A DNA stretch of 24,632 bases from DATNPH01 sp036703315 (GCA_036703315.1 DATNPH010000253.1:1-24632), one strand, 5' to 3'. Numbered from the stretch's first letter, positions 15,050 to 23,455 are shown. Numbers and translations are program-made. Notes: generated by a model not told the origin, from the sequence alone.

Positions 15050-15536
15050 TTGCAGTTAGTTACTTTGCTTAACTGGGAGGAGGTTGTCGATCGCACTCCA
15101 ACTCAGCCAAGTCCTGAGAATAGCATCGCCCCCTCATACCAAGATTGGGGAGAAGCCCCCGATGTATCCAAGTTCTACGGACGCATTGAAGAACTAAAAC
15201 AGCTCAAGCAATGGATTATTGATGAGCGTTGCCGACTAGTCGTATTGTTAGCTCAGGGAGGTATCGGTAAAACGGCTCTGTCCGTAAAGCTGGCACAAGA
15301 GATTCAAGGTGATTTTGAGTATGTTATTTGGCGAAGTCTGCGTGAATCTCCACCTATTGAGCGGTGAAGATGAGACCATAAAACTATGGGATATTAAGAC
15401 AGGTGATTGCATCAGAACGCTGAGAGCGCCCCGACCCTATGAGGGGATGAAAATCACTGGCGTTACAGGTTTAACAGAAGCGAGCAAACGCTCTTCTCGC
15501 GAGAGCTATCGCTTCTTGCAGAAACTGCAACGGTGA
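15050..15536 (+). pseudogene. NB-ARC/WD40 (STAND) gene collapsed by internal deletion
   Basis: Two ends of one STAND protein are joined. Bases 15050-15366 encode the linker, the DWGEAPDVSKFYGRIEELKQL block and an NB-ARC P-loop (LLAQGGIGKTALSVKLAQEI), up to VIWRSLRESPPIE, then stop. From about 15355 another frame supplies the last WD40 blade and tail: LSGEDETIKLWDIKTGDCIR, then APRPYEGMKITGVTGLTEA, with a degenerate end at 15536. The intact paralog at 18813-22145 has about 980 residues between the equivalent points, so roughly 3 kb has probably gone. The two parts are out of frame. It lies directly downstream of the TIR gene and was probably the sensor ATPase of that cassette. Confidence 0.75.
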
Positions 15537-15629
15537 AAGACTCGCATCTTCCGAAACAATCACCTCACTGTGATATCCGTGTTGAAACTATATTAGCGAT
15601 CGCACTCCTACATTTGAGTCATTAACCTG

Positions 15630-17522
15630 TTACTCTTTATTGTTCATCCGTCCCGTAAGGAAGTAAGTAATCATCTCTCCTTTGCCCTTAACCGAAATCA
15701 CTCCCCGCTCTTTAAACAGATATTGATGTTGTAAACGATTGTAAGTGGCTTCTGTTACCTGGATACAACCGGGTATGCCATGAGATTCCATTCGTGATGC
15801 TGTGTTGACGGTGTCTCCCCACAAATCGTAAATGAACTTTTTAATGCCAATCACACCTGCAATCACTGGCCCCGTATTAATGCCAATGCGGATGTTGACG
15901 GCTTTGTTAATTGCCGCATTGAAGTGAACAATTTCTGATACCATGTCCAGTGCCATTTCGGCGATCGCTTCTGCATGGTCAGGTCGAATTGTAGGCAAGC
16001 CGCCTACTACCATATAGGAATCTCCTATGGTTTTAATCTTTTCTAAGGCATGCTTTTCGGCAAGCCTATCAAAGGCTGAAAAGATGCGGTTGAGTAACTC
16101 GACCAGTTCAGTGGGAGAGACCTGCTCCGATAACCTGGTAAAGTTAACGATGTCGGCAAACAAGACGGTAACATCTGCAAAGCTATCTGCAATACTTTGT
16201 GGATTTTGCTTTAGGCGATCAGCAATCGGTTTAGGCAGGATGTTCAGCAGCAATAGTTCAGCTTTTTCCTGTTCAATCCGTAGAGATTCTTCCGCTTGTT
16301 TACGGGCTGTGATATCAGCAACAGTGCCTTCGTAGAAGAGGAGATTGCCGTGGCGATCGCGCACCGCCCGCCCTGTCTCCGAAATCCAAATCACGCTGCC
16401 GTCTTTACGATAAACCTGAGACTCAAAGTCAGAAACGGAACCCTTTTCTTCAATCAAGCGAATAAACTTGGCTCGACGGTCAGGCAAGACATACAATTGA
16501 TGCTCAATGTCTGTGATACTAGTGCAAAGTTCTTCTATTGACTCATAGCCATAGAGACGGACTAAGCTAGGATTAGCACTAAGATAACGTCCGTTGGGTG
16601 TCCTTTGGAAAATGCCCTCAACAGAGTTTTCAAAAATACTACGATATTTCTCCTCCGCTTGCTGAATGATGGCAGCAGACTTTCTCAATTTGCGGATGAT
16701 GTAGGCAGAAATGCTACCCACTAAGACTAGAGAAAATAAGAACAGCCAGAAACGATAAATATTGGCTGTCCTAAGAGCTTGTTGATAGTGGCGGGAGTAA
16801 GTTTCGGACAGCGCTTCCGCACGTTGGGTAGTAGGCAGTACAATAATTTGACCGACTAGATTGTTTACATAGGGTTGATACTGCAAAATGATTTTGGCAT
16901 GAGCGAGCACAATCTCCAAATCAGAATCCTTCAACGATGAAGTAAGCTGCCCCCGATTTGTGAGAATGACATCAATTTGCTGATTGATTTTAGGACGGAG
17001 TCCTTCATTAGAAGAAAGATTGTAAACCAAAACGTCACGCAACAAGTTGTTCAAAAGCATTACTAACTTGCCATTTCTGGACTGTGCCGATGATTTCTTT
17101 ACAGTATTAGCAATGGCTATTGGGAAATAGTAGAGGGAGTTTCTGAGAATGGCGTTTTTAGATTTAAAATCCTCTATAAGTCGCTCTTTTTGCTGCAAAA
17201 CTCCTACATGAGCTTGCAGACTTTGGTGAATTTCAATCTGACTCGGTTGATTTATAAAAGTGGGAGTTTGTTTCAGACGCTTTTGCAAATCCTGTAATTT
17301 TTCTAAATCATTAACAATTGGATCGTAGTAAGTTAGTAAGCCGTATCTAGTTTGCAGAATATTTTGATTAATTCTGGTATCTAGTTCATTGAGCTGGCGC
17401 AGCACAACGACATAGCGATTATGTTGATTAAAATCAATAGCTTGGGCTTTGATAAACAGAAATGCGAATAAAATAACTCCGCTTATCACCATCAACAGGT
17501 TTCGTACACTGGATAATTGCAT
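15630..17522 (-). CDS. Membrane adenylate cyclase with sensory and PAS domains
   Basis: A 630-residue class III nucleotide cyclase. Membrane helix 1 is at about 8-26. An all-helical extracytoplasmic sensor follows (about 30-252), resembling DAHL-type domains. Helix 2 is at about 258-277. A PAS domain (about 290-410) ends in DITARKQAEESL, then a cyclase-linking helix and the catalytic domain (about 445-625). Metal aspartates are D457 in LFADIVNFTRL and D501 in KTIGDSYM. Lys495 and Asp566 (YDLWGDTVNTASRM) are the adenine-selecting pair, and N573/R577 the transition-state residues, so it should make cAMP rather than cGMP. The ATG at 17522 has no Shine-Dalgarno but a good promoter lies about 37 bp upstream. 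It converges with the collapsed STAND gene. Confidence 0.93.
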   Translation of the reverse strand: MQLSSVRNLLMVISGVILFAFLFIKAQAIDFNQHNRYVVVLRQLNELDTRINQNILQTRYGLLTYYDPIVNDLEKLQDLQKRLKQTPTFINQPSQIEIHQSLQAHVGVLQQKERLIEDFKSKNAILRNSLYYFPIAIANTVKKSSAQSRNGKLVMLLNNLLRDVLVYNLSSNEGLRPKINQQIDVILTNRGQLTSSLKDSDLEIVLAHAKIILQYQPYVNNLVGQIIVLPTTQRAEALSETYSRHYQQALRTANIYRFWLFLFSLVLVGSISAYIIRKLRKSAAIIQQAEEKYRSIFENSVEGIFQRTPNGRYLSANPSLVRLYGYESIEELCTSITDIEHQLYVLPDRRAKFIRLIEEKGSVSDFESQVYRKDGSVIWISETGRAVRDRHGNLLFYEGTVADITARKQAEESLRIEQEKAELLLLNILPKPIADRLKQNPQSIADSFADVTVLFADIVNFTRLSEQVSPTELVELLNRIFSAFDRLAEKHALEKIKTIGDSYMVVGGLPTIRPDHAEAIAEMALDMVSEIVHFNAAINKAVNIRIGINTGPVIAGVIGIKKFIYDLWGDTVNTASRMESHGIPGCIQVTEATYNRLQHQYLFKERGVISVKGKGEMITYFLTGRMNNKE

Positions 17523-17558
17523 AAGCAGATTTAGGTTGTTAAATGAATAATTTTCAAT

Positions 17559-17586
17559 AATATAGATGGGCTTGTCCTGATATCAA
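17559..17586 (-). promoter_or_regulatory. Candidate sigma-70 promoter of the adenylate cyclase gene
   Basis: Read on the minus strand, TTGATA (17581-17586) and TATATT (17559-17564) are separated by 16 bp. Transcription would start near 17552, leaving about 30 nt of leader before the ATG at 17522. Both boxes differ from consensus by one base. Confidence 0.5.
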
Positions 17587-17657
17587 TAGGCGGAAAACCC
17601 TTAATAGCTCAAATCTAGTAAAGAAGTCTTGCCTAAGTGTGGTAAGATGTGGCAACA

Positions 17658-18719
17658 TTACTGACTTAATGGCTTCCCTTGATATTCTCCAGTCAGTGTT
17701 TTCAAAAACTGAATCATCAAATTAGTTTGCTCTGATGTGAGGGAACGACCGAGTTGGTACTCAACCATAATATTGACGGCTTGTTCTAAAGTTCTGGCAC
17801 TGCCATCATGAAAGTAAGGTGGGGTTAACTCAACATTGCGTAAGCTAGGAACTCTAAAGACATAGCGGTCTTTTTCCTGCCCGGTAACATTGAAGCGTCC
17901 CCAGTCAGCTTTGGTAACCTTGCGGTGCTCAGCAAAGTAGTTACTCATAACTCCGAATTTCTGGAACATATTACCGCCTACATTAATGCCCTGATGACAA
18001 CTCACACACCCATAGTCCTTAAATAGGTTATAACCCTCTTTTTCTTTTTGAGTCAGAGCGTTGCTATTGCCACGTAAAAATTGATCAAAACGGGAATTAG
18101 GAGTGTAAAGAGATTCCTCAAAGGTGGCGATCGCATCACTAACATTATCCTTGGTAATCCCATCAGGATACGCCTTAGCGAATGCCGCCGCATAGTCGTG
18201 AGAATTCTGGAGCATTGGAATAATCTTTTCCCACTTGCCACCCATCTGTATTGGATTGACTAGAGCACCATTGACATTAATAAACAAGTTTTCGCTTATC
18301 CCGTCCCAATTCAGCTTGAAGTTGAATGCACTATTAAAAACGGTTGGTGTATTGACTTGAGTGAGTTGACCATTGACACCAAGCGATCGCACCTTGCGAT
18401 CCGCTCCCCCTGTATCGAACCTATGACAAGTGATACAAGCAACCTTTTTATCGCCAGAGAGACGAACATCACGAAAGAGTTTCTCTCCCAATGCGACTTT
18501 CTTCTTGTCTAGGTTGATAAATAAGGGAATCGGTTGAATCGGTTCATTCACCTGACTGACTTGTATTGGGTCAGGTATTAACCGCTGTGATGGGTTAGTA
18601 GTTAGAACTTGCTGCCACAGAATAGCAAGCAGAACAGCAAGCACAAGTCCCCAGACGAAGTAAAGCCGTTTTAGCCATAGCTTGTTAATTGAAAAATATC
18701 GCATAATACGGTTTCTCAT
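17658..18719 (-). CDS. Di-heme cytochrome c peroxidase (CcpA/MauG family)
   Basis: A 353-residue protein with an N-terminal signal anchor (LWLKRLYFVWGLVLAVLLAI) and two heme c attachment motifs, CITCH (95-99) and CVSCH (238-242). The FHDGSARTLEQAV block near the C-terminus also fits bacterial di-heme peroxidases, which reduce H2O2 in the periplasm using electrons from small cytochromes. The open frame extends to a TTG at 18782, but the extra 21 residues are not signal-like. I placed the start at the ATG at 18719; an ATG at 18704 directly before the hydrophobic segment is equally possible. Neither has a strong Shine-Dalgarno. It lies 93 bp downstream of the STAND gene on the same strand. Confidence 0.9.
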   Translation of the reverse strand: MRNRIMRYFSINKLWLKRLYFVWGLVLAVLLAILWQQVLTTNPSQRLIPDPIQVSQVNEPIQPIPLFINLDKKKVALGEKLFRDVRLSGDKKVACITCHRFDTGGADRKVRSLGVNGQLTQVNTPTVFNSAFNFKLNWDGISENLFINVNGALVNPIQMGGKWEKIIPMLQNSHDYAAAFAKAYPDGITKDNVSDAIATFEESLYTPNSRFDQFLRGNSNALTQKEKEGYNLFKDYGCVSCHQGINVGGNMFQKFGVMSNYFAEHRKVTKADWGRFNVTGQEKDRYVFRVPSLRNVELTPPYFHDGSARTLEQAVNIMVEYQLGRSLTSEQTNLMIQFLKTLTGEYQGKPLSQ

Positions 18720-18812
18720 TAAGTCAGCCCTATTAGTGTTAAGCAATTCAAGATTAAAAAGTTCCAGGTCGAGCCGCATCAATGATTGTAAAAATAAGCG
18801 ATCGCCTCATTC

Positions 18813-21800
18813 TCAATCCTCGATCGCACCAAACGCTTTCAACGAGATCAACTGAGCTTCGGTCAACCCCCTAACTCCAGTGATGTTCATCTGCTCATAA
18901 GGTCTATCAGCTCTTAACGTTTTTAGGCACTTACCCGTCTTAACCTCCCAGAGCTTGATGGCTTCATCTTGGCTACCACTAGCCAGTATTTGACCATCGG
19001 GACTGAAGGCAACAGACCAAACTAGATTGGTGTGCCCCTCCAAGGTTTGACAACATTCACCAGTAGTCAGATTCCACAGTTTCACGGATTGGTCACTACT
19101 GCCACTCGCCAAAATATTGCCATCAGGACTAAAGACAACAGACCAGATCCGGCTGGTATGTCCTTGCAGAGTCTGATAGCATTTACCAGTTTTGACATCC
19201 CAGAGCTTCACCGTATTGTCTCCGCTACCACTAGCTAGGCTGCGACCATCCGGACTGAACGCCACAGACCAAACCCAGTTGGTGTGCCCCTGTAATGTCT
19301 GGCAACCTTCATTGGAAATACAGTCTAAATCCTGACTTTTGTTCATTTCCCCTGAAGCAGGCTGTGCTGACTCAGCCTGTATTTTGCTGAGATTCCAGAG
19401 TTTGAGAGTTTGATCATAACTACCACTTGCCAGAGTTTGACCAATCTCTTCTGAAGAGGCTGCACTGATAGGACAAAAAGCGACAGAGCAAACCCAATTC
19501 GTGTGCCCCTTCAGTGTTTTGCAGCATCGACCCGTACTGACTTCCCATAGCTTCACGGTTTGGTCAGCACTACCACTCGCTAGTGTTTGACCATCTGGGC
19601 TAAACGCAACAGACCAGATCCGGCTATTGTGTACTTGCAACGTTTGACGGCATTGCATAGTTCTGATGTCCCACAGCTTGATAGTTTGGTCGCTACTGCC
19701 GCTAGCTAAGGTTTGACTATCAGGACTAAACGCCACAGAGCTAACGGCATTGGTATGTCCTCGTAACGTTTGGCGGCACTTACCACTGCTGACATCCCAG
19801 AGCCTAACAGTATGGTCATCATTGCCGCTAGCCAAGGTTTGACCATCCGGACTGAACGCCACAGACCAGACTCGGTTCGTATATCCCTGTATAGTTTTGC
19901 GGCACCGACCCCTGCGGATATCCCAAAGCTTAACTGTATGGTCACCACTGCCACTAGCTAAGGTTTGACCATCCGGACTGAAGGCAACCGATCGCACCCA
20001 ATTCCCATGCCCCTTTAACGTTTGACTGCATTGACCCGTGTCAACATTCCAAATTCTTATAGTTTGGTCTTCACTGCCACTAGCTACGGTTTGACCATCC
20101 GGACTGAAGGCGACCGATCGCACCCAATTGGTATGCCCTTGAAATGTTTTCAGGCATTCACCCGTCTTAATATCCCAGAGCTTCACAGTGCGATCGCCAC
20201 TACTGCTAGCCAAAGTTTGACCATTAGGACTATAGGCAATAGACCAGAGCAACTGCGTATGCCCTCGCAACGTTTGGCAACATCTGCCGATGCTCAAATC
20301 CCAAAGCTGCACCGTCTGGTCATCACTGCCACTCGCTAACATCCTGCCATCTGGACTGAACGCAACTGACCGAACCCAATTTGTATGTCCTTCTAGTGTT
20401 TGGTAGCATTCACCCGTCTTGATGTCCCAGAGCTTCACAGTCTTGTCCTCACTGCCACTGGCTAGAGTTTGACCGTCGAGACTGAATGCCACTGACCAGA
20501 TTGAACGAGTGTGTCCTCGCAACGTTTGACGGCATTGTCCAGTGTTTAGATCCCAAAGCTTCAGCGTTCGGTCATCACTGCCACTCACTAGAGTCTTGCC
20601 ATCCGGGCTAAACGCGACAGACCAAACCCAACTACTATGACCTGTCAAGGTCAGTAAATTTTTCCCATCTGCAACTTGCCACAGGCGAACCTCACCATCA
20701 ATATCACCTGTAGCGAAGAATTGTCCATCTGGGCTAAATTTCACCGTCAACGGAATCGCTAAGGTTTCAGTGAAAACAGATTTAGATAGATCGGAATGGG
20801 CGAAATTGACCTGATACAAATTCACATCTCGTAGGTCAGCCTGCCAGAGCGTTAAACGGGATAAATCATAGCCCCTTAAATCCGTTTGAAGTTGACAAAG
20901 CAAATTAAGGATATTTCCACCTGCATATCCGGGTTCCAATAACGGTTGATTCTGAAGCTTTGATAGGAGTTGAGTCAGTTGTTTTTCTACATTTCCCTGA
21001 TTACCCAGTGTATTGACTAGACTGTCGAGAATTGGTTTTAGAATTTGGTCAATCTGGGCGTCTTCGACATAGTCTTTTCCTTGAGCTTTGAGTAGAGCAT
21101 GACTATTCAAGATTGAGATTTCCTGAGCAAGAACCTCTCGGCAAACTTTCTTAGTTATGTTGTTGATTACATATTCCATTACTACGGGCTGTTGGGTGTA
21201 GCGACCCGATTGCTTCTCAATAAGCGATCGCCAACTCAAAGACTCCAATGCTTCTAATAAGTCTGCACGGGACACTGGAGGTATAATGTCTGCGACCAGC
21301 TCTGGGATGGTCGTCCACTCTCGATTGATCGCTAACCAGCTCATGATGGTCTTCTCTAGAGGAGAACAACGCTCATACTGCTGGTCAAGAAGCCTGTAAA
21401 TGCCATTAAAAACTGTTGCGTTCTGCTCGACAAATACTCCAATCTCGCCGTCAAACAAGTCCTGAATCGATGTACCAACAATCTTGAGAGCTAAGGGATT
21501 GCAGCCGTAAAGCTGGCATAGCTGTTGCTTCTGGGCCTCTGAACCCAACAATCCCTTCGTTTGGATTAAAGCTTTTGCTGCTTCCAGGGAACCACTCAAC
21601 CGCAAGCAGCGCACCGATAGTTCGATGCCTTCTAGGGCAGCAATCTCGGCTGGTTTTTCCCGACTTGTGAGAATTAGACAACTCTGGTGAGCCATTTCAC
21701 CAATTGCTTTAAACAGCTCACCATACCCTTCATAACCAGGGCGATATTGTCCTGCCCAATCACCTGCCTGTAAGATAGTTTCCACGTTGTCCAAAATTAG

Positions 21801-22145
21801 CAAACAACGCGAGGCACGTAGCCAGTAAATCAATCGTTCCAGTTTGGCTTCCGTGTCCTGTTGCTCAGAGACAAAAGACACTAAATCACCTAACAGTGTT
21901 GTGAAGGCTGGAGCGTTACGAAGACTTCGCCAAATCACACCCTGAAATTCATCTTGGATCTGCTGCGCCAGTTTCACGACCAGAGACGTTTTACCAATTC
22001 CGCCCATGCCTAACAGGGCTACTAAGCGGCAACAGTCAGCTCGAATCCATTGTTGGAGGGTTGCCAGTTCTTCTGAGCGTCCGTAAAACAGGCTAACATC
22101 AGCCGATTCTCCCCAGTCTGTTCGATTTGGGATTTTGGGTCGCAC
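18813..22145 (-). CDS. STAND NTPase: NB-ARC with pentapeptide-like stretch and 14 WD40 repeats
   Basis: A 1110-residue NLR-like protein. Near the N-terminus, residues 10-24 read DWGESADVSLFYGRS, the usual entry to NB-ARC. Walker A is GMGGIGKTS (46-54), Walker B LLILDN (115-120), then TSREKP (160-165) and the GCNPLALKI block. An inhibitory helical region follows, with QPVVMEYV in the MHD position. About 422-460 is a short pentapeptide-like stretch (A-D-L repeats). Residues about 465-1078 are 14 WD40 repeats, enough for two seven-bladed propellers. The tail RADRPYEQMNITGVRGLTEA closes it. The GTG at 22145 lies in a linker. In related proteins an HTH domain precedes it in frame; here that domain ends 29 bp upstream in another frame. 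Such proteins are thought to sense invaders. Confidence 0.9.
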   Translation of the reverse strand: MRPKIPNRTDWGESADVSLFYGRSEELATLQQWIRADCCRLVALLGMGGIGKTSLVVKLAQQIQDEFQGVIWRSLRNAPAFTTLLGDLVSFVSEQQDTEAKLERLIYWLRASRCLLILDNVETILQAGDWAGQYRPGYEGYGELFKAIGEMAHQSCLILTSREKPAEIAALEGIELSVRCLRLSGSLEAAKALIQTKGLLGSEAQKQQLCQLYGCNPLALKIVGTSIQDLFDGEIGVFVEQNATVFNGIYRLLDQQYERCSPLEKTIMSWLAINREWTTIPELVADIIPPVSRADLLEALESLSWRSLIEKQSGRYTQQPVVMEYVINNITKKVCREVLAQEISILNSHALLKAQGKDYVEDAQIDQILKPILDSLVNTLGNQGNVEKQLTQLLSKLQNQPLLEPGYAGGNILNLLCQLQTDLRGYDLSRLTLWQADLRDVNLYQVNFAHSDLSKSVFTETLAIPLTVKFSPDGQFFATGDIDGEVRLWQVADGKNLLTLTGHSSWVWSVAFSPDGKTLVSGSDDRTLKLWDLNTGQCRQTLRGHTRSIWSVAFSLDGQTLASGSEDKTVKLWDIKTGECYQTLEGHTNWVRSVAFSPDGRMLASGSDDQTVQLWDLSIGRCCQTLRGHTQLLWSIAYSPNGQTLASSSGDRTVKLWDIKTGECLKTFQGHTNWVRSVAFSPDGQTVASGSEDQTIRIWNVDTGQCSQTLKGHGNWVRSVAFSPDGQTLASGSGDHTVKLWDIRRGRCRKTIQGYTNRVWSVAFSPDGQTLASGNDDHTVRLWDVSSGKCRQTLRGHTNAVSSVAFSPDSQTLASGSSDQTIKLWDIRTMQCRQTLQVHNSRIWSVAFSPDGQTLASGSADQTVKLWEVSTGRCCKTLKGHTNWVCSVAFCPISAASSEEIGQTLASGSYDQTLKLWNLSKIQAESAQPASGEMNKSQDLDCISNEGCQTLQGHTNWVWSVAFSPDGRSLASGSGDNTVKLWDVKTGKCYQTLQGHTSRIWSVVFSPDGNILASGSSDQSVKLWNLTTGECCQTLEGHTNLVWSVAFSPDGQILASGSQDEAIKLWEVKTGKCLKTLRADRPYEQMNITGVRGLTEAQLISLKAFGAIED
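18907..20760 (-). repeat. Array of 14 WD40 units, about 126 bp each
   Basis: Each unit is about 42 residues with the pattern W-S-V-A-F-S-P-D-G-Q-x-L-A-S-G-S-x-D-x-[TS]-[VIL]-[KR]-[LI]-W-[DN]-x-x-[TS]-G-x-C-x-x-T-L-x-G-H-[TS]. Unit 1 is the most divergent. Unit 11 carries two inserts (about 12 and 28 residues). The near identity of neighbouring units at DNA level makes the array prone to unit gain and loss by recombination. Confidence 0.9.
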
Positions 22146-22183
22146 CTTTGGTGCGCTTCCAGCGCAACTTGGATTTAGGATTG
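22124..22183. repeat. Degenerate AAATCCN heptamers with two nested small hairpins in the STAND linker
   Basis: On the minus strand the linker between the HTH domain and NB-ARC is built of AATCCTA, AATCCAA and AAATCCC-like heptamers. In their middle are two overlapping hairpins: GCGCT-GGA-AGCGC (22153-22165) and CGCACC-AAA-GGTGCG (22141-22155). The GTG start used for the STAND gene lies in the 3' arm of the second. A small palindromic insert in a heptamer array may have helped to break the reading frame. Confidence 0.55.
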
Positions 22184-22489
22184 AAAAGTCTTCCCCTCTC
22201 CCTTGCTCCCCCTCTCCCTATCTTCCTTGTGCCATTGCCGTGCCAGTGCCGCCTGAAAGTTGGTTTTACTAACAGGTTCCCCCAAAGCCTGACTCAGCAA
22301 TTTCCAGAGTTTGGGACCGATATCCCGTGTCAGGTAGCTTACAGAATAGCCGGAAGTCTCTGCGATTTGCTCATAGGTTTGGTCTTGCCAAGCTCCCCTT
22401 AGAATTGCCGTTTCCACATCACCCAGGTGTCTACCAAGATTGGTAGACACTGCTGCATTGGCTACTTCCAAAGCCTGCTCAAAATCCAT
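22175..22489 (-). CDS. N-terminal HTH (vMAP-type) domain of the STAND protein, separated by a frameshift
   Basis: A 104-residue frame starting MDFEQALEVANAAVSTNLGR and continuing VETAILRGAWQDQTYEQIAE and YSVSYLTRDIGPKLWKLLSQ. This is the N-terminal HTH domain that, as I remember it, precedes NB-ARC or other NTPase domains in many cyanobacterial STAND and vWA-MoxR-associated (vMAP) proteins; it normally continues through a low-complexity linker into DWGE...FYGR. Here the linker turns into RERGSKGEGKTFQS and stops, while the adjacent frame carries GRGEDFSILNPSCAGSAPK into the NB-ARC gene. The G/A-rich tract at about 22185-22225 is a likely slippage point. It may be a real split gene, a mutation, or a sequencing error. 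GAGAA before the ATG is a weak Shine-Dalgarno. Confidence 0.7.
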   Translation of the reverse strand: MDFEQALEVANAAVSTNLGRHLGDVETAILRGAWQDQTYEQIAETSGYSVSYLTRDIGPKLWKLLSQALGEPVSKTNFQAALARQWHKEDRERGSKGEGKTFQS

Positions 22490-22643
22490 TTCTCACGCCC
22501 AGCGCAACCGCTATTGCCAGATTCTACCTAGCTCTAGTGGAACTTTATGAATAGAGAGAGACAATTCTTTTAAGTTCTCATACCAATTCTGTATGTCTAT
22601 GCACTCAATGAAGACCTTCGTAGGGGCGCAAGGCAAGACCTTG

Positions 22644-22798
22644 GTGTCAACTTAAGCCCTGGCGAATGGAATTCGCGGCTATAAAAACCAAGTCCGCCTG
22701 CGCGGACTAACGAAAAATCAACGGTTTTCAAACCCGCGCAGGCGGGTTTCGTTTGTGTAGCTGCGGTTTTAACCGCCGAATCAACGTTAAGTTGACAC
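22644..22798. mobile_element. 155-bp MITE-like element with 12-bp terminal inverted repeats and four hairpins
   Basis: GTGTCAACTTAA at 22644-22655 is perfectly inverted at 22787-22798. Inside are four hairpins: GCGAAT-GGA-ATTCGC (22662-22676), AGTCCGC-CTGC-GCGGACT (22691-22708), AAACCCGC-GCAG-GCGGGTTT (22730-22749) and GCGGTT-TT-AACCGC (22763-22776). The whole is an imperfect inverted repeat, so hairpins 1/4 and 2/3 mirror each other. It has no coding capacity. A TG dinucleotide on each side (22642-22643, 22799-22800) could be a 2-bp target duplication but may be chance. The GCG-rich core resembles dispersed repeats I know from other cyanobacterial genomes. Confidence 0.75.
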
Positions 22799-22817
22799 TG
22801 TAAGAGGGTTGGGGGAT

Positions 22818-23006
22818 CTAATCGTCTAGCTCATCTGGCGTTACGTCAAAAACAATTTCTAAGGGAATGCTAGGCATGATTTGCTTGAGAATTCGCAGAT
22901 GACCTTCTGCGTCTACTCGGCGGCGAAAGCGTCCGACAATGATGGTACGCATATCCGGGAAGGGGCGAATGATGCACCAGGGATGCAGCCGTTGTAAGTA
23001 AGTCAT
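22818..23006 (-). CDS. Small conserved cyanobacterial protein, unknown function
   Basis: A 62-residue protein with N-terminus MTYLQRLHPWCIIRPFP, then a R-x-x-x-V-G-R-F-R-R-R-x-D-A-E-G-H-L-R-I-L-K stretch. I remember similar short proteins (RLHPWCIIR...ARFRRR..AE.HL..L) in many cyanobacteria, with no known role. The strand followed by a helix with AE.HL recalls a minimal SPOR-like or ferredoxin-like half fold; this is only a guess. The ATG at 23006 is preferred over the TTG at 23015. It follows the 96-residue gene by 19 bp and so is the second gene of a small operon under the two palindromic operators. The MITE-like element ends 19 bp beyond its stop. Confidence 0.65.
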   Translation of the reverse strand: MTYLQRLHPWCIIRPFPDMRTIIVGRFRRRVDAEGHLRILKQIMPSIPLEIVFDVTPDELDD

Positions 23007-23025
23007 GTTAGCCAAGCCAGACGCG

Positions 23026-23316
23026 CTAGCGTCCTGCCCTCCTAATAATGTTTGTGGGTTGGTTTTTTATGGCGTGTTGAATGATGGTTTCAATAGTTTG
23101 GTAACGGGTATCGTTGTTCGGCGGGTGGAGTACCCAGGCGCTGATTGGGGCAGGTTGATAGGTCAGCTTGTAGAAGTGGTCAGGGGTGATGATGACTTTC
23201 CAAACTGGCTGTTTGGGTTGTTTGCGAAGTCGGTAGCCGCGTTTGTGGAGTGCTGCTTTTATGGCAGCAATGTCTGTGGCGACTCGGAGTGCTTCGGTCG
23301 CTTTGGATTTTTTCAT
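23026..23316 (-). CDS. Hypothetical 96-residue basic protein
   Basis: I do not recognise this family. It is basic and compact, beginning MKKSKATEALRVATDIAAIK and continuing HKRGYRLRKQPKQPVWKVII, then strands around FYKLTYQ and SAWVLHPP and a final amphipathic helix (TRYQTIETIIQHAIKN). The composition would suit a small nucleic-acid-binding protein or toxin-antitoxin partner, but no motif proves it. It is the first gene of a two-gene operon (19 bp to the next start). It is divergent from the XRE gene, with two palindromic operators in the shared promoter region. The start is ATG without a clear Shine-Dalgarno. Confidence 0.55.
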   Translation of the reverse strand: MKKSKATEALRVATDIAAIKAALHKRGYRLRKQPKQPVWKVIITPDHFYKLTYQPAPISAWVLHPPNNDTRYQTIETIIQHAIKNQPTNIIRRAGR

Positions 23317-23341
23317 GAGTAATGGTTTCTACTTAAAAAGA

Positions 23342-23397
23342 ATGTCTCCATATACGAGACATCTAAATTCTACATCACGTCTCCATAAACGAGACAT
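23342..23397. promoter_or_regulatory. Two palindromic operators in a divergent promoter
   Basis: GTCTC-CATATAC-GAGAC (with flanking AT...AT, 23342-23362) and GTCTC-CATAAAC-GAGAC (23377-23397) are almost identical inverted repeats with centres 35 bp apart. They occupy the space between the XRE gene and the divergent two-gene operon. An XRE dimer binding such sites would control both directions; that the adjacent regulator binds here is inference. Confidence 0.75.
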
Positions 23398-23455
23398 TTA
23401 CGGAGTCATCAGCCTCTGACACCATGTCCTTGGGACACGCTTCGCAAAGAGGGGC

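Noticed and set aside
15309..15536. Independent 75-codon WD40 mini-protein
   Set aside because: Its first 16 residues are out-of-frame NB-ARC sequence. The rest is the displaced end of the collapsed STAND gene.
19770..20339. Plus-strand repeat-protein frames (63-105 codons) across the WD40 array
   Set aside because: They are antisense translations of the WD40 units and repeat only because the units do.
18813..20760. CRISPR-like array, from regular about 126-bp periodicity
   Set aside because: The repeats are coding WD40 units without unique spacers; no cas gene is present.
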